Assembly: GCF_009363075.1 (NCBI RefSeq)
Contig: NZ_CP045293.1
Span: forward strand, 2,666,001 to 2,730,000
Direction of reading: 5' to 3'
Origin: Paenibacillus guangzhouensis
Lineage (GTDB): Bacteria > Bacillota > Bacilli > Paenibacillales > Paenibacillaceae
DNA length: 64,000 nucleotides
The notes beneath the pieces were generated by a model. It saw only the letters and a program-made list of their open reading frames with translations. It ran no database searches and was not told the origin of the DNA. Within the stretch, counting starts at the first letter, position 1, and the number at the start of each line of letters is the position of its first letter. Below are positions 1 to 8,717 of this stretch, in pieces. The position numbers and the translations under genes are program-made.

Positions 1-329
1 CATAATGGCGTTTGATGAACTTGACCAATCAGGACGTTCTTCAGCGCCGTCTTCTTCGGATGAAGCATCGGGCTCTGCTCGATATAGGCACATTCACGTC
101 GAACTTTGCGCGTACCGGCGAATTTGTTCGCGAAAATATCCATATCGTCGACGATATACTTCCCCGAAGTCCATTTTTCGCGTAGCGCCAGACATTTCAA
201 GAACGTGGATTTACCACTGCCGCTTGGACCTATGATCGCAATAAATTCTCCTTCTTCTACTTCAAGGCTAATATGATCAAGGATTGTCGATTCAGGTATT
301 TTTTTCAACAATTTTTCAACTTTCATCAT
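1..329 (-). CDS. ABC transporter ATP-binding protein, PhnC-like (partial)
   Basis: Reading leftward from an ATG at 329, the frame stays open to the window edge, giving about 109 N-terminal residues. The Walker A motif GPSGSGKST is visible at roughly residues 33-41, and a Q-loop-like IEQSPML follows. The phrase LKNVLIG just before the edge is typical of PhnC-type phosphonate/phosphite importer ATPases, but it also fits polar amino acid or methionine importers. AGAAGGAG lies upstream; GTG (332), ATG (329) and ATG (326) are consecutive in-frame starts. The signature, Walker B and H-loop are outside the window. It would sit on the inner face of the membrane with permeases encoded further left. 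The ATPase call is firm; the substrate is inferred. Confidence 0.8.
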   Translation of the reverse strand, partial: MMKVEKLLKKIPESTILDHISLEVEEGEFIAIIGPSGSGKSTFLKCLALREKWTSGKYIVDDMDIFANKFAGTRKVRRECAYIEQSPMLHPKKTALKNVLIGQVHQTPL

Positions 330-376
330 CACGTTATTCTCCTTCTGTAGAACTATCGTTATACTGAACATAATAG

Positions 377-406
377 TGGACAATTCGCTGTAAAACAAGC
401 CATAAT
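377..406 (+). promoter_or_regulatory. Candidate sigma-A promoter for the ArsR-HAD pair
   Basis: TGGACA at 377-382 and CATAAT at 401-406 are separated by 18 bp, with a GGGAGGAA ribosome site just before the ATG at 456. The spacing and both hexamers fit a vegetative promoter reading rightward. The same 130-bp gap must also hold the leftward promoter of the ABC ATPase gene. Confidence 0.45.
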
Positions 407-455
407 AACAAGAGCAGTTCTATGAACTGTGACTTGTATGGGAGGAATTTGAATC

Positions 456-1370
456 ATGAGTTATCAGATCAAAGTCTATCATTCTTCAATGTACGAACTA
501 CTGTGCAGCTTCTTAATATATACGACGCGGAAGTGGACTGATGATTTAGATTGGGGCAAGGAATGGATTGATGACGTATCCCACAAGCTCGATCCGACAA
601 TCGTTGCACAAATCGACACCTATCGTTCGTCTGAAATGATAGACTACGATATTCTCTATTTGTGGACGATTCAGCGTGAGCCGGAAACAGATGTCCCTTC
701 GTGCATTGCCTATCTTGAGACTTGTCCGCTGGACGAGCTGTATGCGCAGACCACACCTTATGTTGACGATGTGACCATTGAAGAAGTTGCGCGTATTCGC
801 GATTCCTATACACCATTGATCAAAGCATGGTACGAGCAATATTTTGCTAAGATTGAGCATACTATAATACCGCTTCTTGAAGAAGATGCGAAGGAGAAGC
901 AGCAGCTCATCTCCAAGATGGATCCGATCGACCTTGTCGAATATGCGACGAATGGTGTCGTCGTTGAGCCGCTTGATCACTTACATACGATTGTCCTCAT
1001 GCCGATGATTCATAGCCGTCCCGTGAACTATTATGTCAAGTTAAATGGGATGCTCTTGATTCAATACGCGATCGACTTGCCGGAGACCGATGAACTTCAA
1101 GTGCCCATTGGACTAGCTCGCTTCACACGTGCGCTGTCCGATCCGAAGCGATTGTTGATCTTGCGCTACCTCGCTCAAGAATTGCGTACAACATCCGAAA
1201 TCGCCGAGATCATGCAAATGACCCCCGAAGCAGTCGGTTCGCATATTCGCATTTTACGCGTCGCAGGATTACTGCGCACACATTTGAATGATGAGAAGGA
1301 GAAATACAGTATTCGTGCAGACGGCATTGCAGAAATGCAGCTCTTCTTAGAGTCGTACTTACGTCTCTAG
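456..1370 (+). CDS. ArsR-type winged-helix transcriptional regulator
   Basis: This 304-residue protein has an ArsR-like winged helix at the C-terminus (about residues 215-300). ALSDPKRLLILRYLA leads into the recognition region TSEIAEIMQMTPEAVGSHIR and the wing SIRADG. The first 210 residues form an acidic helical region that resembles effector-binding or oligomerisation regions of long ArsR-family proteins; I recognise no enzyme motif there. The start has a good GGGAGGAA site. It is divergent from the PhnC-like ABC ATPase gene and lies 52 bp upstream of a HAD phosphatase with its own AAAGGAGTG, so the two probably form an operon. Regulation of the adjacent transporter is plausible but inferred only from position. 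Confidence 0.75.
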   Translation: MSYQIKVYHSSMYELLCSFLIYTTRKWTDDLDWGKEWIDDVSHKLDPTIVAQIDTYRSSEMIDYDILYLWTIQREPETDVPSCIAYLETCPLDELYAQTTPYVDDVTIEEVARIRDSYTPLIKAWYEQYFAKIEHTIIPLLEEDAKEKQQLISKMDPIDLVEYATNGVVVEPLDHLHTIVLMPMIHSRPVNYYVKLNGMLLIQYAIDLPETDELQVPIGLARFTRALSDPKRLLILRYLAQELRTTSEIAEIMQMTPEAVGSHIRILRVAGLLRTHLNDEKEKYSIRADGIAEMQLFLESYLRL

Positions 1371-1422
1371 GCCCTGCACATCTCCTACGCAACAACTGCT
1401 CTCAGAAAGGAGTGAAATCACG

Positions 1423-2169
1423 ATGACACAGCAAACAACACAGCAGAATATTATCTTCGATCTCGACGATACGCTTATATACTGCAACAAATACTTTTAC
1501 CTGATTATCGAACAATTCCTAGATCTTATGGAGACGTGGTTTCACACCTACGATATCAAGACGGAACAGATTAAGAAGAAACAGATCGATATTGATCTTG
1601 AACGCGTGAACCGTGATGGATTTGTGAGCGAGCATTTCCCTGAGTCATTCGTCGATACGTACCGTTACTTCAGCGTTCTACACGGGAGACCTGTTCATCC
1701 AAGAGAAGAAGAACAGCTGATGCGGCTCGGACGAAGCGTATACGAACAACCTGTGGAGCCTTACCCTGGGATGTTCGAGACGTTATCGCATCTTCGGGAA
1801 GAAGGCCATACCCTCTCCCTTTATACCGGCGGTGAGATTCTCATTCAACAACGCAAAATCGATGAGATGAAACTCCAGGATTTCTTCCATGATCGAATCT
1901 TCATTCGTCAGCATAAGAACCGTGATGCATTGGAATCGATACTATCCGAAGGTCAATTCGATCGCCAGAACACGTGGATGATTGGGAATTCACTGCGGAC
2001 GGACGTCGCTCCTGCGCTTGAAGCAGGGCTTAGCGTCATCTACCTGAAGCAGCAGAATGAATGGAAGTACAATATGGCGGATTACACGCTTGGCCCAGAA
2101 TCTACGTTGTACACCGTCACGTCTTTGAATGAAATCCCACAGGTGCTGGATCAGCATTTTCAATCTTAA
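1423..2169 (+). CDS. HAD-superfamily hydrolase
   Basis: The 248-residue cytoplasmic protein carries the four HAD motifs. Motif I is FDLDDTL with nucleophile D13 and acid/base D15. Motif II is SLYTGG, motif III the Lys of RQHK, and motif IV MIGNSLRTDV. A helical cap of about 100 residues lies between motifs I and II (C1-type cap), as in small-molecule phosphatases. Substrate cannot be read from the sequence. The gene has an AAAGGAGTG site and follows the ArsR-type regulator. Its transcript would end at the strong hairpin just after the stop codon. Phosphatase activity is family knowledge; a role linked to the neighbouring ABC transporter is only a guess. Confidence 0.8.
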   Translation: MTQQTTQQNIIFDLDDTLIYCNKYFYLIIEQFLDLMETWFHTYDIKTEQIKKKQIDIDLERVNRDGFVSEHFPESFVDTYRYFSVLHGRPVHPREEEQLMRLGRSVYEQPVEPYPGMFETLSHLREEGHTLSLYTGGEILIQQRKIDEMKLQDFFHDRIFIRQHKNRDALESILSEGQFDRQNTWMIGNSLRTDVAPALEAGLSVIYLKQQNEWKYNMADYTLGPESTLYTVTSLNEIPQVLDQHFQS

Positions 2170-2176
2170 AGGCACA

Positions 2177-2221
2177 CCAAAAAGCCTCTATCGTAATTAC
2201 GTTACGCTAGAGGCTTTTTGG
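2177..2221. terminator. Bidirectional terminator, convergent genes
   Basis: A perfect 14-bp stem (2177-2190 with 2208-2221) has an A/T tract on each side. It serves the rightward HAD gene and the leftward DUF1648 gene. The last codons and stop (2202) of the leftward gene lie inside the hairpin, so the terminator is partly coding. Confidence 0.85.
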
Positions 2222-2717
2222 TATTACGCAACATCTGGAAAAAATACCAACCGATCGTTCCAAGCAACACAGCAATAAAGACAGGCAGCAGCCAAATGCT
2301 GATGCCACGGTATTCACCCACCGCCGTCTGCAGCATGCTCCATTCGATATAACTCAGCACAAGAATCATCTCAACTTTTATCCAGCTGACAAGCAGCCGG
2401 GATAAGGTATACTTCTCTTGCGCATTCTCCTCGGTAATGACGATCGGATAATTAAATCGGTGTGGATACCGGCTCACGATCGAAAAACCAACGTACAGCA
2501 GAAGGCTGATTCCCGGCAAGAGCAGTAAGATGGTCCTGCTGCCCCATCCATCCGCGTTCCCTTCGGTATTGAAATGGATCGGGACTTGCCCGGGCAGACT
2601 GTTCCACAATAATCCGATATATAGAATGATGACACAGAGAACCGCAATGGAAATGGTATCATGCCATATTTCAGAATAGGTTTTGGGAATGGAAATACGA
2701 ATTCGCTGTGAAGCCAT
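2202..2717 (-). CDS. DUF1648 membrane protein
   Basis: A 171-residue integral membrane protein with about four hydrophobic segments (roughly residues 20-40, 60-82, 110-130, 142-163). The segment LPGQVPIHFNTEGNADGWG after the first helix is the typical DUF1648 signature, a module also found at the start of SdpI-type immunity proteins. The SdpI C-terminal domain is absent, so this is the short version. It follows topB by 13 bp on the same strand and may be co-transcribed with it. The family has no settled function, and an immunity role is not supported here beyond the shared domain. Confidence 0.75.
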   Translation of the reverse strand: MASQRIRISIPKTYSEIWHDTISIAVLCVIILYIGLLWNSLPGQVPIHFNTEGNADGWGSRTILLLLPGISLLLYVGFSIVSRYPHRFNYPIVITEENAQEKYTLSRLLVSWIKVEMILVLSYIEWSMLQTAVGEYRGISIWLLPVFIAVLLGTIGWYFFQMLRNTKKPLA

Positions 2718-2730
2718 GGAACTTCACTCC

Positions 2731-5001
2731 TTATGTTCGTTCTATCTTTAGTTCCCCTGTCTCGGGGTTCACAAGAATCATACGAGCCTTAAATGTCGTA
2801 CCATCGTCCTCCTTGAAGGACAACGGCTGGGTCGTGCCTTTGGTGAGTAGAGCGCGAATCATCGTGTCTGTCATTGTCTTGCCTAAGCTTGACTTCCAGA
2901 TCACGAATTTACAGCCTTCCTTAAAGTGATTGCAGCCATAGCCTTTACGCCCCATAATAATGGAGCCGCCACAACCTTCTCGCGGACAAGGACCTATCGG
3001 CTCAAGAGTCAATGCCCCTGCGGCATTCGAATCCTTGGCTTCGGATGCCGAAGCGCTTGATGCACCGCCCGATGACTTACGTTCCGTCTTACGGGGGGAT
3101 TTCCCCTTCGCCTGCTTGGACGGCTCATTCGGGTCACCGAATGCCTCCTTTGAGACCGGTCGCTGCATCCGAACCTTATCAATAATGAACGTCGTAAACT
3201 TCTTCACGTTCTCCATAAAGCGTTCGTTCGATGCTTCCCCTTTGGAGATTTGGTTCAACCGTCGTTCCCATTGACCTGTCATGTCCGGCGAAGTTAATAG
3301 ATCAACGCCAGCATGACGTATAAGCTCGATCGCCATTCTGCCTTTCTGCGTCACGGTAATCCGCTTGCCCTGCATCACGATGTAACCAACATGCTTCAGT
3401 CGTTCAATCGTTGCCGCTCTTGTCGCAGGTGTGCCTAGACCCGCATCTTTCATTGCATCCCGCAGCTCTTCATTCTCGATCTGCTTCCCGGCGCTCTCCA
3501 TCGCTTTCAGCAGTGTTCCCTCGGTATAAGCTTTAGGCGGCTGCGTGTTCTTCTCTTTGATCGTCGCCTCAACGCAATTCGTCTCCGCATTCGGGTCAAC
3601 CTGGAAGGGCTCTGTCGTTAATTCTTCCGGCTCTTCCTCTTCCCCATCCTTACCTGCCGAACCTTTGCCTTTTGATTTGCTGCCTGATTTGCCTTTAGGC
3701 TCATCTGACACGACCGCTTTCCAGCCAATGAAGAGCAGCTCCTTCACGTTCGTCTTGAACGTCTCCCCTTCAACCTCTGTCAGCAGCGTATGCTGCTTAT
3801 ATTCCGCAGGCGGGTAGAACTGCGTGAGAAAGCGGCGTACGACCAGATCGTAAATTTTCTGTTCATCAGGTGCGAGCGTTCCTGGCCGCTTCAGTGTTGG
3901 AAGAATGGCATGGTGGTCTTCGACTTTACTTGGATTACAGACCGATTTATTATTCACATGCACAAGCGACGGCTTCGCCCCTTCTGCATATTCCTTATAC
4001 GACGTCGATTTGAGCATATGTAACGTCTTATGCATCGGCTCGATGTTCTGCTCTGTGACATAGTTCGAGTTCGTCCTTGGGTAAGAAATGACCTTGTGTT
4101 TCTCATACAACGCTTGCGCTAAGTCCAAGGTCTTCTTCGCTGAGAAGCCGAATTTCGCGTTCGCGTCCCGCTGCAGCAATGTCAAATCATACAGCTTATA
4201 AGGATATTCTTTCGTTTCTTTCACATCATAGCTCGTCACGGTCGCAGGCTTGTCCTTCACCTTCGCTGCTAACGCATCAGCGACCTCCTTCGAGGTCATT
4301 CGTTCGCCTTGCCATGTCCCTTGATAGGTCGATTCCGGCTGAGCGAAATCGGCGATACAGTCATAGAAGGTAAGCGAATCAAAAGCTTCAATCTCTTTCT
4401 GCCGGTCATAGATCAGCGCAAGCACCGGGGTCTGAACACGTCCAACAGACAGCAAGTTACGATGCTTGGTCGTAAACGCACGGGATGCATTCATCCCAAT
4501 CAGCCAGTCCGCTTCACTCCGTGATCTTGCAGCGAGCGTCAGATTCTCGAAATCTGCCCCCGCCCGAAGAGACGCAAAACCATCGCGAATCGTCTCCGCC
4601 GTCAAATCCGAAATCCAGAGCCGTTCCACCGGCTGGTGAAGCTTCAAATACTGCTGGATGAGTGCAAAAATATACTGTCCTTCACGCCCCGCATCGCATG
4701 CGTTAACCAGATGATTACATCGTTTGGCAAGCTCGCCGATAACCTTCAACTGATCTTTCGTCTTGGCATTTGCGATAATCTTGAAGTGATCCGGAATAAT
4801 CGGCAAATCGGCGAAATTCCATTTCTTATATTTATCATCATACAAATCAGGCTCTGCAAGTCCTACCAGATGCCCGATCGCCCACGTAATAATATATCGC
4901 TCCCCTTCAATATACGTTCGATTATTCTTGCCTTTCGGCTCCATGACAGCGGCAATGGTTCGCCCCATATCCGGCTTCTCGGCAATGACTAACGTCTTCA
5001 C
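2731..5001 (-). CDS. topB: DNA topoisomerase III (type IA)
   Basis: This 756-residue type IA topoisomerase relaxes or decatenates DNA by single-strand cleavage. The Toprim acidic residues are visible (E8 in AEKPDM and NACDAGREGQ near 100-108). The catalytic tyrosine is Y307 in ISYPRTNSNY. Near the C-terminus is a Topo_C-type cysteine cluster (CPREGCGG followed by CNHFKEGC). It is slightly longer than the B. subtilis TopB family norm (about 730) because of two low-complexity linkers rich in K/S/G/E, around residues 430-460 and 640-680. The start is GTG at 5001 with AGGGGAGG upstream. It is separated from gltD by a terminator. Confidence 0.95.
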   Translation of the reverse strand: MKTLVIAEKPDMGRTIAAVMEPKGKNNRTYIEGERYIITWAIGHLVGLAEPDLYDDKYKKWNFADLPIIPDHFKIIANAKTKDQLKVIGELAKRCNHLVNACDAGREGQYIFALIQQYLKLHQPVERLWISDLTAETIRDGFASLRAGADFENLTLAARSRSEADWLIGMNASRAFTTKHRNLLSVGRVQTPVLALIYDRQKEIEAFDSLTFYDCIADFAQPESTYQGTWQGERMTSKEVADALAAKVKDKPATVTSYDVKETKEYPYKLYDLTLLQRDANAKFGFSAKKTLDLAQALYEKHKVISYPRTNSNYVTEQNIEPMHKTLHMLKSTSYKEYAEGAKPSLVHVNNKSVCNPSKVEDHHAILPTLKRPGTLAPDEQKIYDLVVRRFLTQFYPPAEYKQHTLLTEVEGETFKTNVKELLFIGWKAVVSDEPKGKSGSKSKGKGSAGKDGEEEEPEELTTEPFQVDPNAETNCVEATIKEKNTQPPKAYTEGTLLKAMESAGKQIENEELRDAMKDAGLGTPATRAATIERLKHVGYIVMQGKRITVTQKGRMAIELIRHAGVDLLTSPDMTGQWERRLNQISKGEASNERFMENVKKFTTFIIDKVRMQRPVSKEAFGDPNEPSKQAKGKSPRKTERKSSGGASSASASEAKDSNAAGALTLEPIGPCPREGCGGSIIMGRKGYGCNHFKEGCKFVIWKSSLGKTMTDTMIRALLTKGTTQPLSFKEDDGTTFKARMILVNPETGELKIERT

Positions 5002-5078
5002 GGTTTAGCGCCTCCCCTTTCAATCCGCCTTGCACTTGCATCGCCATATGTATGCCGCAAGGTCAATAACGGACAAAA

Positions 5079-5101
5079 AGAGCCGCGCCCTGCGCAGCTC
5101 T
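5079..5101 (-). terminator. Terminator after gltD
   Basis: A 10-bp GC-rich stem with one mismatch (5079-5088 with 5092-5101) and a 3-nt loop is followed on the minus strand by CTTTTTG. It separates gltD from topB. Confidence 0.75.
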
Positions 5102-5134
5102 ATACTTACGTACATATTCTAATTATGACTGAAT

Positions 5135-6622
5135 TTACGGCAAAAGGGAAGAGCCCATCAAGAATTTGTCGACTTCACGCGCAGCTTCGCGCCCTTCGTT
5201 AATCGCCCAGACGACCAAACTCTGACCGCGGCGCATATCGCCGGCAGCGAATACTTTCGCCGTGCTCGTCTGATATTTACCATATTCCGCTTTGACGTTG
5301 GAACGGCGGTCTTGCTCTAATTGCAGCTGGTCGATGATCGTCGACTCCGGTCCGTCGAACCCGATCGCAATGAGCACAAGCGACGCCGGGAAGACACGCT
5401 CTGTGCCTGGAATCGGTTGATAGATTTTACGCCCCGTCTCATCAACGATCCGCTCGATTTGTACGGTGTGAAGTTCCTTTACGTTACCGTCTTCATCGCC
5501 GACGAACTTCGTCGTCATGATCGAGAATTCGCGAGGATCGTTCCCATACAACGCCTTTGCTTCCTCTTGCGCATAATCGAGCGTGTACACGTTCGGGAAT
5601 TGCGGCCAAGGGTTTGCGATCGGATCGCGTGTGAGCGGTGCCTTCGCATGCGTACCGAATTGCGTTACGCTGCGGCAACCATGGCGTAGTGCCGTCGCAA
5701 CACAGTCCGTCCCTGTATCGCCGCCACCGATCACGATAACGTCTTGGTCCTTAGCCGAAATGTAGTTGCCATCCTCCAGATTGGAGTCCAAGTAGCTCTT
5801 GATCGTTCCGTTCAAGTAATCCATCGCGTAATGAACGCCCTTCAGCTCGCGCCCCTCAATGTTGAATTCACGCGGTTTCGTCGCCCCGCCGCACAGTACG
5901 ACGGCATCGAATTCATCAACTAGCTGCTGTGAAGAAATATTTTTGCCGATTTCCGTGTTGGTTACGAACTTGATGCCTTCCGCTTCCAAGATTTGAACAC
6001 GGCGCTCGACAACCTTCTTGTCCAGCTTCATGGTTGGAATACCGTACGTTAAGAGCCCACCAATGCGATCCGCACGCTCGTACACCGTCACTTCGTGGCC
6101 TGCTTTGTTCAGTTGTGCTGCAGCTGCAAGTCCAGCAGGACCAGAACCGACAATTGCCACACGTTTCCCTGTACGCGTAAGCGGCGGCTGAGGCACGATC
6201 CAACCTTCGTCAAATCCGCGTTCGATAATGCTGTTCTCAATATTCTTGATCGTTACTGGGCTGCCGATGAGCCCTACCGTACAAGCCCCCTCACATGGTG
6301 CGGGGCACACGCGACCCGTAAACTCAGGAAAGTTATTCGTCTTATGCAAGCGATCTAGCGCATCTCTCCACTGATCACGATAAATCAAGCTATTCCACTC
6401 TGGTATCAAATTGTTCACCGGACAACCCGAAGTTCCGCTGCTAAGCTCCATGCCCGTATGACAATACGGCGTACCGCAATCCATACAACGCGCGCCTTGG
6501 CTGCGCAGCTCTTCGTCTGATAAGTGCAAATGAAATTCTTCCCAGTCTTTAATCCGTTCTACCGGATCCCGATCTGCCGGAAGCTGCCTTGTAATCTCCA
6601 TAAATCCTGTCGGTGTTGACAT
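5135..6622 (-). CDS. gltD: Glutamate synthase small subunit (GltD-like)
   Basis: The 495-residue flavoprotein would pass NADPH electrons to the large subunit for glutamate formation from glutamine and 2-oxoglutarate. The N-terminal iron-sulfur region has the expected cysteines ([25 protein letters not shown]). The FAD-binding motif [10 protein letters not shown] lies near residue 155 and the NADPH-binding motif [10 protein letters not shown] near 295. Full family length. No gltB/gltA large-subunit gene is adjacent: the right-hand neighbour is dfrA and a terminator follows. So the subunit gene is an orphan here, and a stand-alone GltD-like oxidoreductase role cannot be excluded. The start has GGAGG. 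Confidence 0.9.
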   Translation of the reverse strand: MSTPTGFMEITRQLPADRDPVERIKDWEEFHLHLSDEELRSQGARCMDCGTPYCHTGMELSSGTSGCPVNNLIPEWNSLIYRDQWRDALDRLHKTNNFPEFTGRVCPAPCEGACTVGLIGSPVTIKNIENSIIERGFDEGWIVPQPPLTRTGKRVAIVGSGPAGLAAAAQLNKAGHEVTVYERADRIGGLLTYGIPTMKLDKKVVERRVQILEAEGIKFVTNTEIGKNISSQQLVDEFDAVVLCGGATKPREFNIEGRELKGVHYAMDYLNGTIKSYLDSNLEDGNYISAKDQDVIVIGGGDTGTDCVATALRHGCRSVTQFGTHAKAPLTRDPIANPWPQFPNVYTLDYAQEEAKALYGNDPREFSIMTTKFVGDEDGNVKELHTVQIERIVDETGRKIYQPIPGTERVFPASLVLIAIGFDGPESTIIDQLQLEQDRRSNVKAEYGKYQTSTAKVFAAGDMRRGQSLVVWAINEGREAAREVDKFLMGSSLLP

Positions 6623-6739
6623 GTTCGTTCCTCCATCCGAGCTTCTATCTCTACAATCCCAAAAGAATTTCTCATTATCGTATCATCCGGCGTTCGGTTC
6701 TTGAAATGGATTTTCAAGATAACAATTTGTACTATTTAC

Positions 6740-7231
6740 CTATGATTTGGACAATCTCTCGTAGACCACGAATTCGTGCGGATAGAGATTTTTCTCATCC
6801 ACAACGCCTTGCGTACGCTCGACAACCTTCCAATCTTCCATAGAGAATTCAGGAAAAAAAGCATCCCCTTCGAATGATGCCCCGATCTCTGTGATGTGAA
6901 GACGATCGGCAATCGGGAGCAGCTGCTTGTAGATTTCGGCGCCGCCGATGACCATGATCTCTTCGTGCGCCGCTAGGCGCTTCACCTCATCAAAGGTATG
7001 GATCACTTCGCATCCGGGCGCTTCAAAATCCTTGTTCCGCGTTAATATAACGTTTCGGCGATTGGGGAGCGGCTTGCCGATGGACTCGTACGTCTTGCGG
7101 CCCATGAGGACGGTCTTCCCCATCGTGACGCGTCTAAAATAAGCCATATCGGATGGCAGACGCCATGGCAGCTTGTTGTCCACCCCGATCACGCGATTCT
7201 GATCCATGGCCCATACAAATGATAATCCCAT
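6740..7231 (-). CDS. dfrA: Dihydrofolate reductase
   Basis: This 163-residue enzyme reduces dihydrofolate to tetrahydrofolate with NADPH. Visible signatures are the N-terminal VWAMDQNRVIGVDNKLPW with the Met20-loop region, the acidic substrate-binding position in SDMAYFRRVTMGK, GRKTYESIGKPLPNR, and the NADPH motif VIGGAEIY. Length is normal. A TAGGAGGCG site precedes the ATG. It lies 13 bp after thyA on the same strand, the common Bacillus arrangement. ThyA oxidises methylene-tetrahydrofolate to dihydrofolate and DfrA regenerates it. Trimethoprim-type inhibitors act on this family. Confidence 0.95.
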   Translation of the reverse strand: MGLSFVWAMDQNRVIGVDNKLPWRLPSDMAYFRRVTMGKTVLMGRKTYESIGKPLPNRRNVILTRNKDFEAPGCEVIHTFDEVKRLAAHEEIMVIGGAEIYKQLLPIADRLHITEIGASFEGDAFFPEFSMEDWKVVERTQGVVDEKNLYPHEFVVYERLSKS

Positions 7232-7244
7232 CGCGATGCGCCTC

Positions 7245-8039
7245 CTAGATCGCTACTGGCGCTTTGATTCCAGGATGGTGCTGATAACCCTCGAACTCAA
7301 AGTCGTCATACGTATAATCAAAGATAGACTCCGGCTTGCGTTTAATGATTAGCTTCGGCAACGGGAATGGCTCGCGGGACAATTGACGTTCTACTTGTTC
7401 GAAGTGGTTCGAATAGATGTGGACATCGCCGCCCGACCATACGAATTCGCCAACCTCTAAATCGCATTGCTGCGCAATCATATGCGTCAATAAAGCATAA
7501 CTTGCAATATTAAACGGCAAGCCTAGGAATGTATCTACCGAACGCATCGTTAACATGCAAGATAACTTTCCGTTCGCCACGTAGAATTGGAACAATAAGT
7601 GGCATGGCGGCAGCTTCATTTTGTCGATTTCGCCTACGTTCCACGCGCTGACGAGGATACGTCGTGAATCAGGATTATGCTTAATCTGATGAATGACATT
7701 CGCAATTTGGTCAATCGTACGTCCATCTTTTGCTTCCCAATTGCGCCACTGCGAACCGTAGACAGGTCCCAAATTGCCATCTTCATCGGCCCATTCGTCC
7801 CAGATTGTAACGCCGTTTTCCTTCAAATATTGAATGTTGGTATCGCCTTTCAGGAACCACAACAGTTCATGCACAATCGATTTAAGATGAAGTTTTTTCG
7901 TTGTCATAAGCGGGAATCCTTGGGACAAATCGAAGCGAAGCTGACGGCCGAAAACGGAGATGGTTCCTGTGCCTGTACGGTCTTCTTTCTTCTCACCATG
8001 ATCTAGAATATCTTGTAGTAAATCTAAATAGTTTCTCAA
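7245..8039 (-). CDS. thyA: Thymidylate synthase
   Basis: It converts dUMP to dTMP using 5,10-methylene-tetrahydrofolate. The catalytic cysteine is in [28 protein letters not shown] and the nucleotide-binding [10 protein letters not shown] are intact. I place the start at TTG 8039, not at the upstream in-frame TTG at 8063. AAAGAGGTG lies eight bases before 8039, and the resulting protein begins MRNYLDLLQ and is 264 residues, the canonical ThyA length. The upstream start would put the ribosome site inside the coding region. It is the first gene of the thyA-dfrA pair. Confidence 0.95.
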   Translation of the reverse strand: MRNYLDLLQDILDHGEKKEDRTGTGTISVFGRQLRFDLSQGFPLMTTKKLHLKSIVHELLWFLKGDTNIQYLKENGVTIWDEWADEDGNLGPVYGSQWRNWEAKDGRTIDQIANVIHQIKHNPDSRRILVSAWNVGEIDKMKLPPCHLLFQFYVANGKLSCMLTMRSVDTFLGLPFNIASYALLTHMIAQQCDLEVGEFVWSGGDVHIYSNHFEQVERQLSREPFPLPKLIIKRKPESIFDYTYDDFEFEGYQHHPGIKAPVAI

Positions 8040-8141
8040 ACGAAATAACACCTCTTTTTCCAAGCTTTCTTTAGTTTAGCATAGATCAACTACGCTGTTG
8101 ATATAGATTTTCTCTCACCCGACATACAATTTCTGTTCATT

Positions 8142-8615
8142 CTACTTCGATTTATGTCTTCTAAGTTTGCGTTGGTCATAACGTTCTTGCGCCGATTCGT
8201 ACAGTCTCTTCTCTTCCTCTGTCTCTGGAATAATCGGCGGAACAGGTGTAGATTTTCCGTTCTCATCCACAGCAACAAAGGTCATAAAGGACGTTACCGT
8301 TAATTTGCGTTCTCCTGTTAACAAGTTCTCAGCAGTCACCTTCACGTAAACTTCCATTGAGCTCTTATGTGTCCACGTGACGAATGCTTCCAGTTCAATC
8401 GCTTCCCCCACTCGGATCGGGGCTAGAAAATCAAGACTATCGCTTGATGCCGTAACCGCCGGTTTCCGTGCATGACGCATACTCGCAATGGCGCTAATCT
8501 TATCGATGTATTCCATGACAATGCCGCCGAACATAGTGCCATGCATGTTCGTATCCGATGGAAATACGAGTTGTGTCAGGATTGAACGTGATTCGCGGAC
8601 ATATTTTGGTTCCAT
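8142..8615 (-). CDS. Acyl-CoA thioesterase, hotdog fold
   Basis: A 157-residue cytoplasmic hotdog protein of the YkhA/YciA type that would hydrolyse acyl-CoA thioesters. The motif PSDTNMHGTMFGGIVMEYID holds the catalytic N-x-x-G-x-x-F-G-G pattern. SDSLDFLAPIRVGE and the tail TVTSFMTFVAVDENGK also fit the family. A charged tail ends the protein (RKLRRHKSK). AGGAAA lies upstream. It sits between thyA and the pdh operon and is separated from pdhD by a terminator, so it is probably a single-gene unit. Chain-length preference cannot be read. Confidence 0.85.
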   Translation of the reverse strand: MEPKYVRESRSILTQLVFPSDTNMHGTMFGGIVMEYIDKISAIASMRHARKPAVTASSDSLDFLAPIRVGEAIELEAFVTWTHKSSMEVYVKVTAENLLTGERKLTVTSFMTFVAVDENGKSTPVPPIIPETEEEKRLYESAQERYDQRKLRRHKSK

Positions 8616-8649
8616 GTATCTTTTTCCTCCAAACGATTTTGTTGAAAAA

Positions 8650-8681
8650 AAGAGGCTCGCGCTCAGAGCGACAAGCCTCTT
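8650..8681 (-). terminator. Terminator of the pdhABCD operon
   Basis: An 8-bp outer stem AGAGGCT/AGCCTCT plus inner CGCT/AGCG pairing is followed on the minus strand by a run of seven T. It ends the operon 36 bp after the pdhD stop codon. Confidence 0.85.
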
Positions 8682-8717
8682 CCTTATAATATGATAACCA
8701 ATCTCGTTCTAACAATA

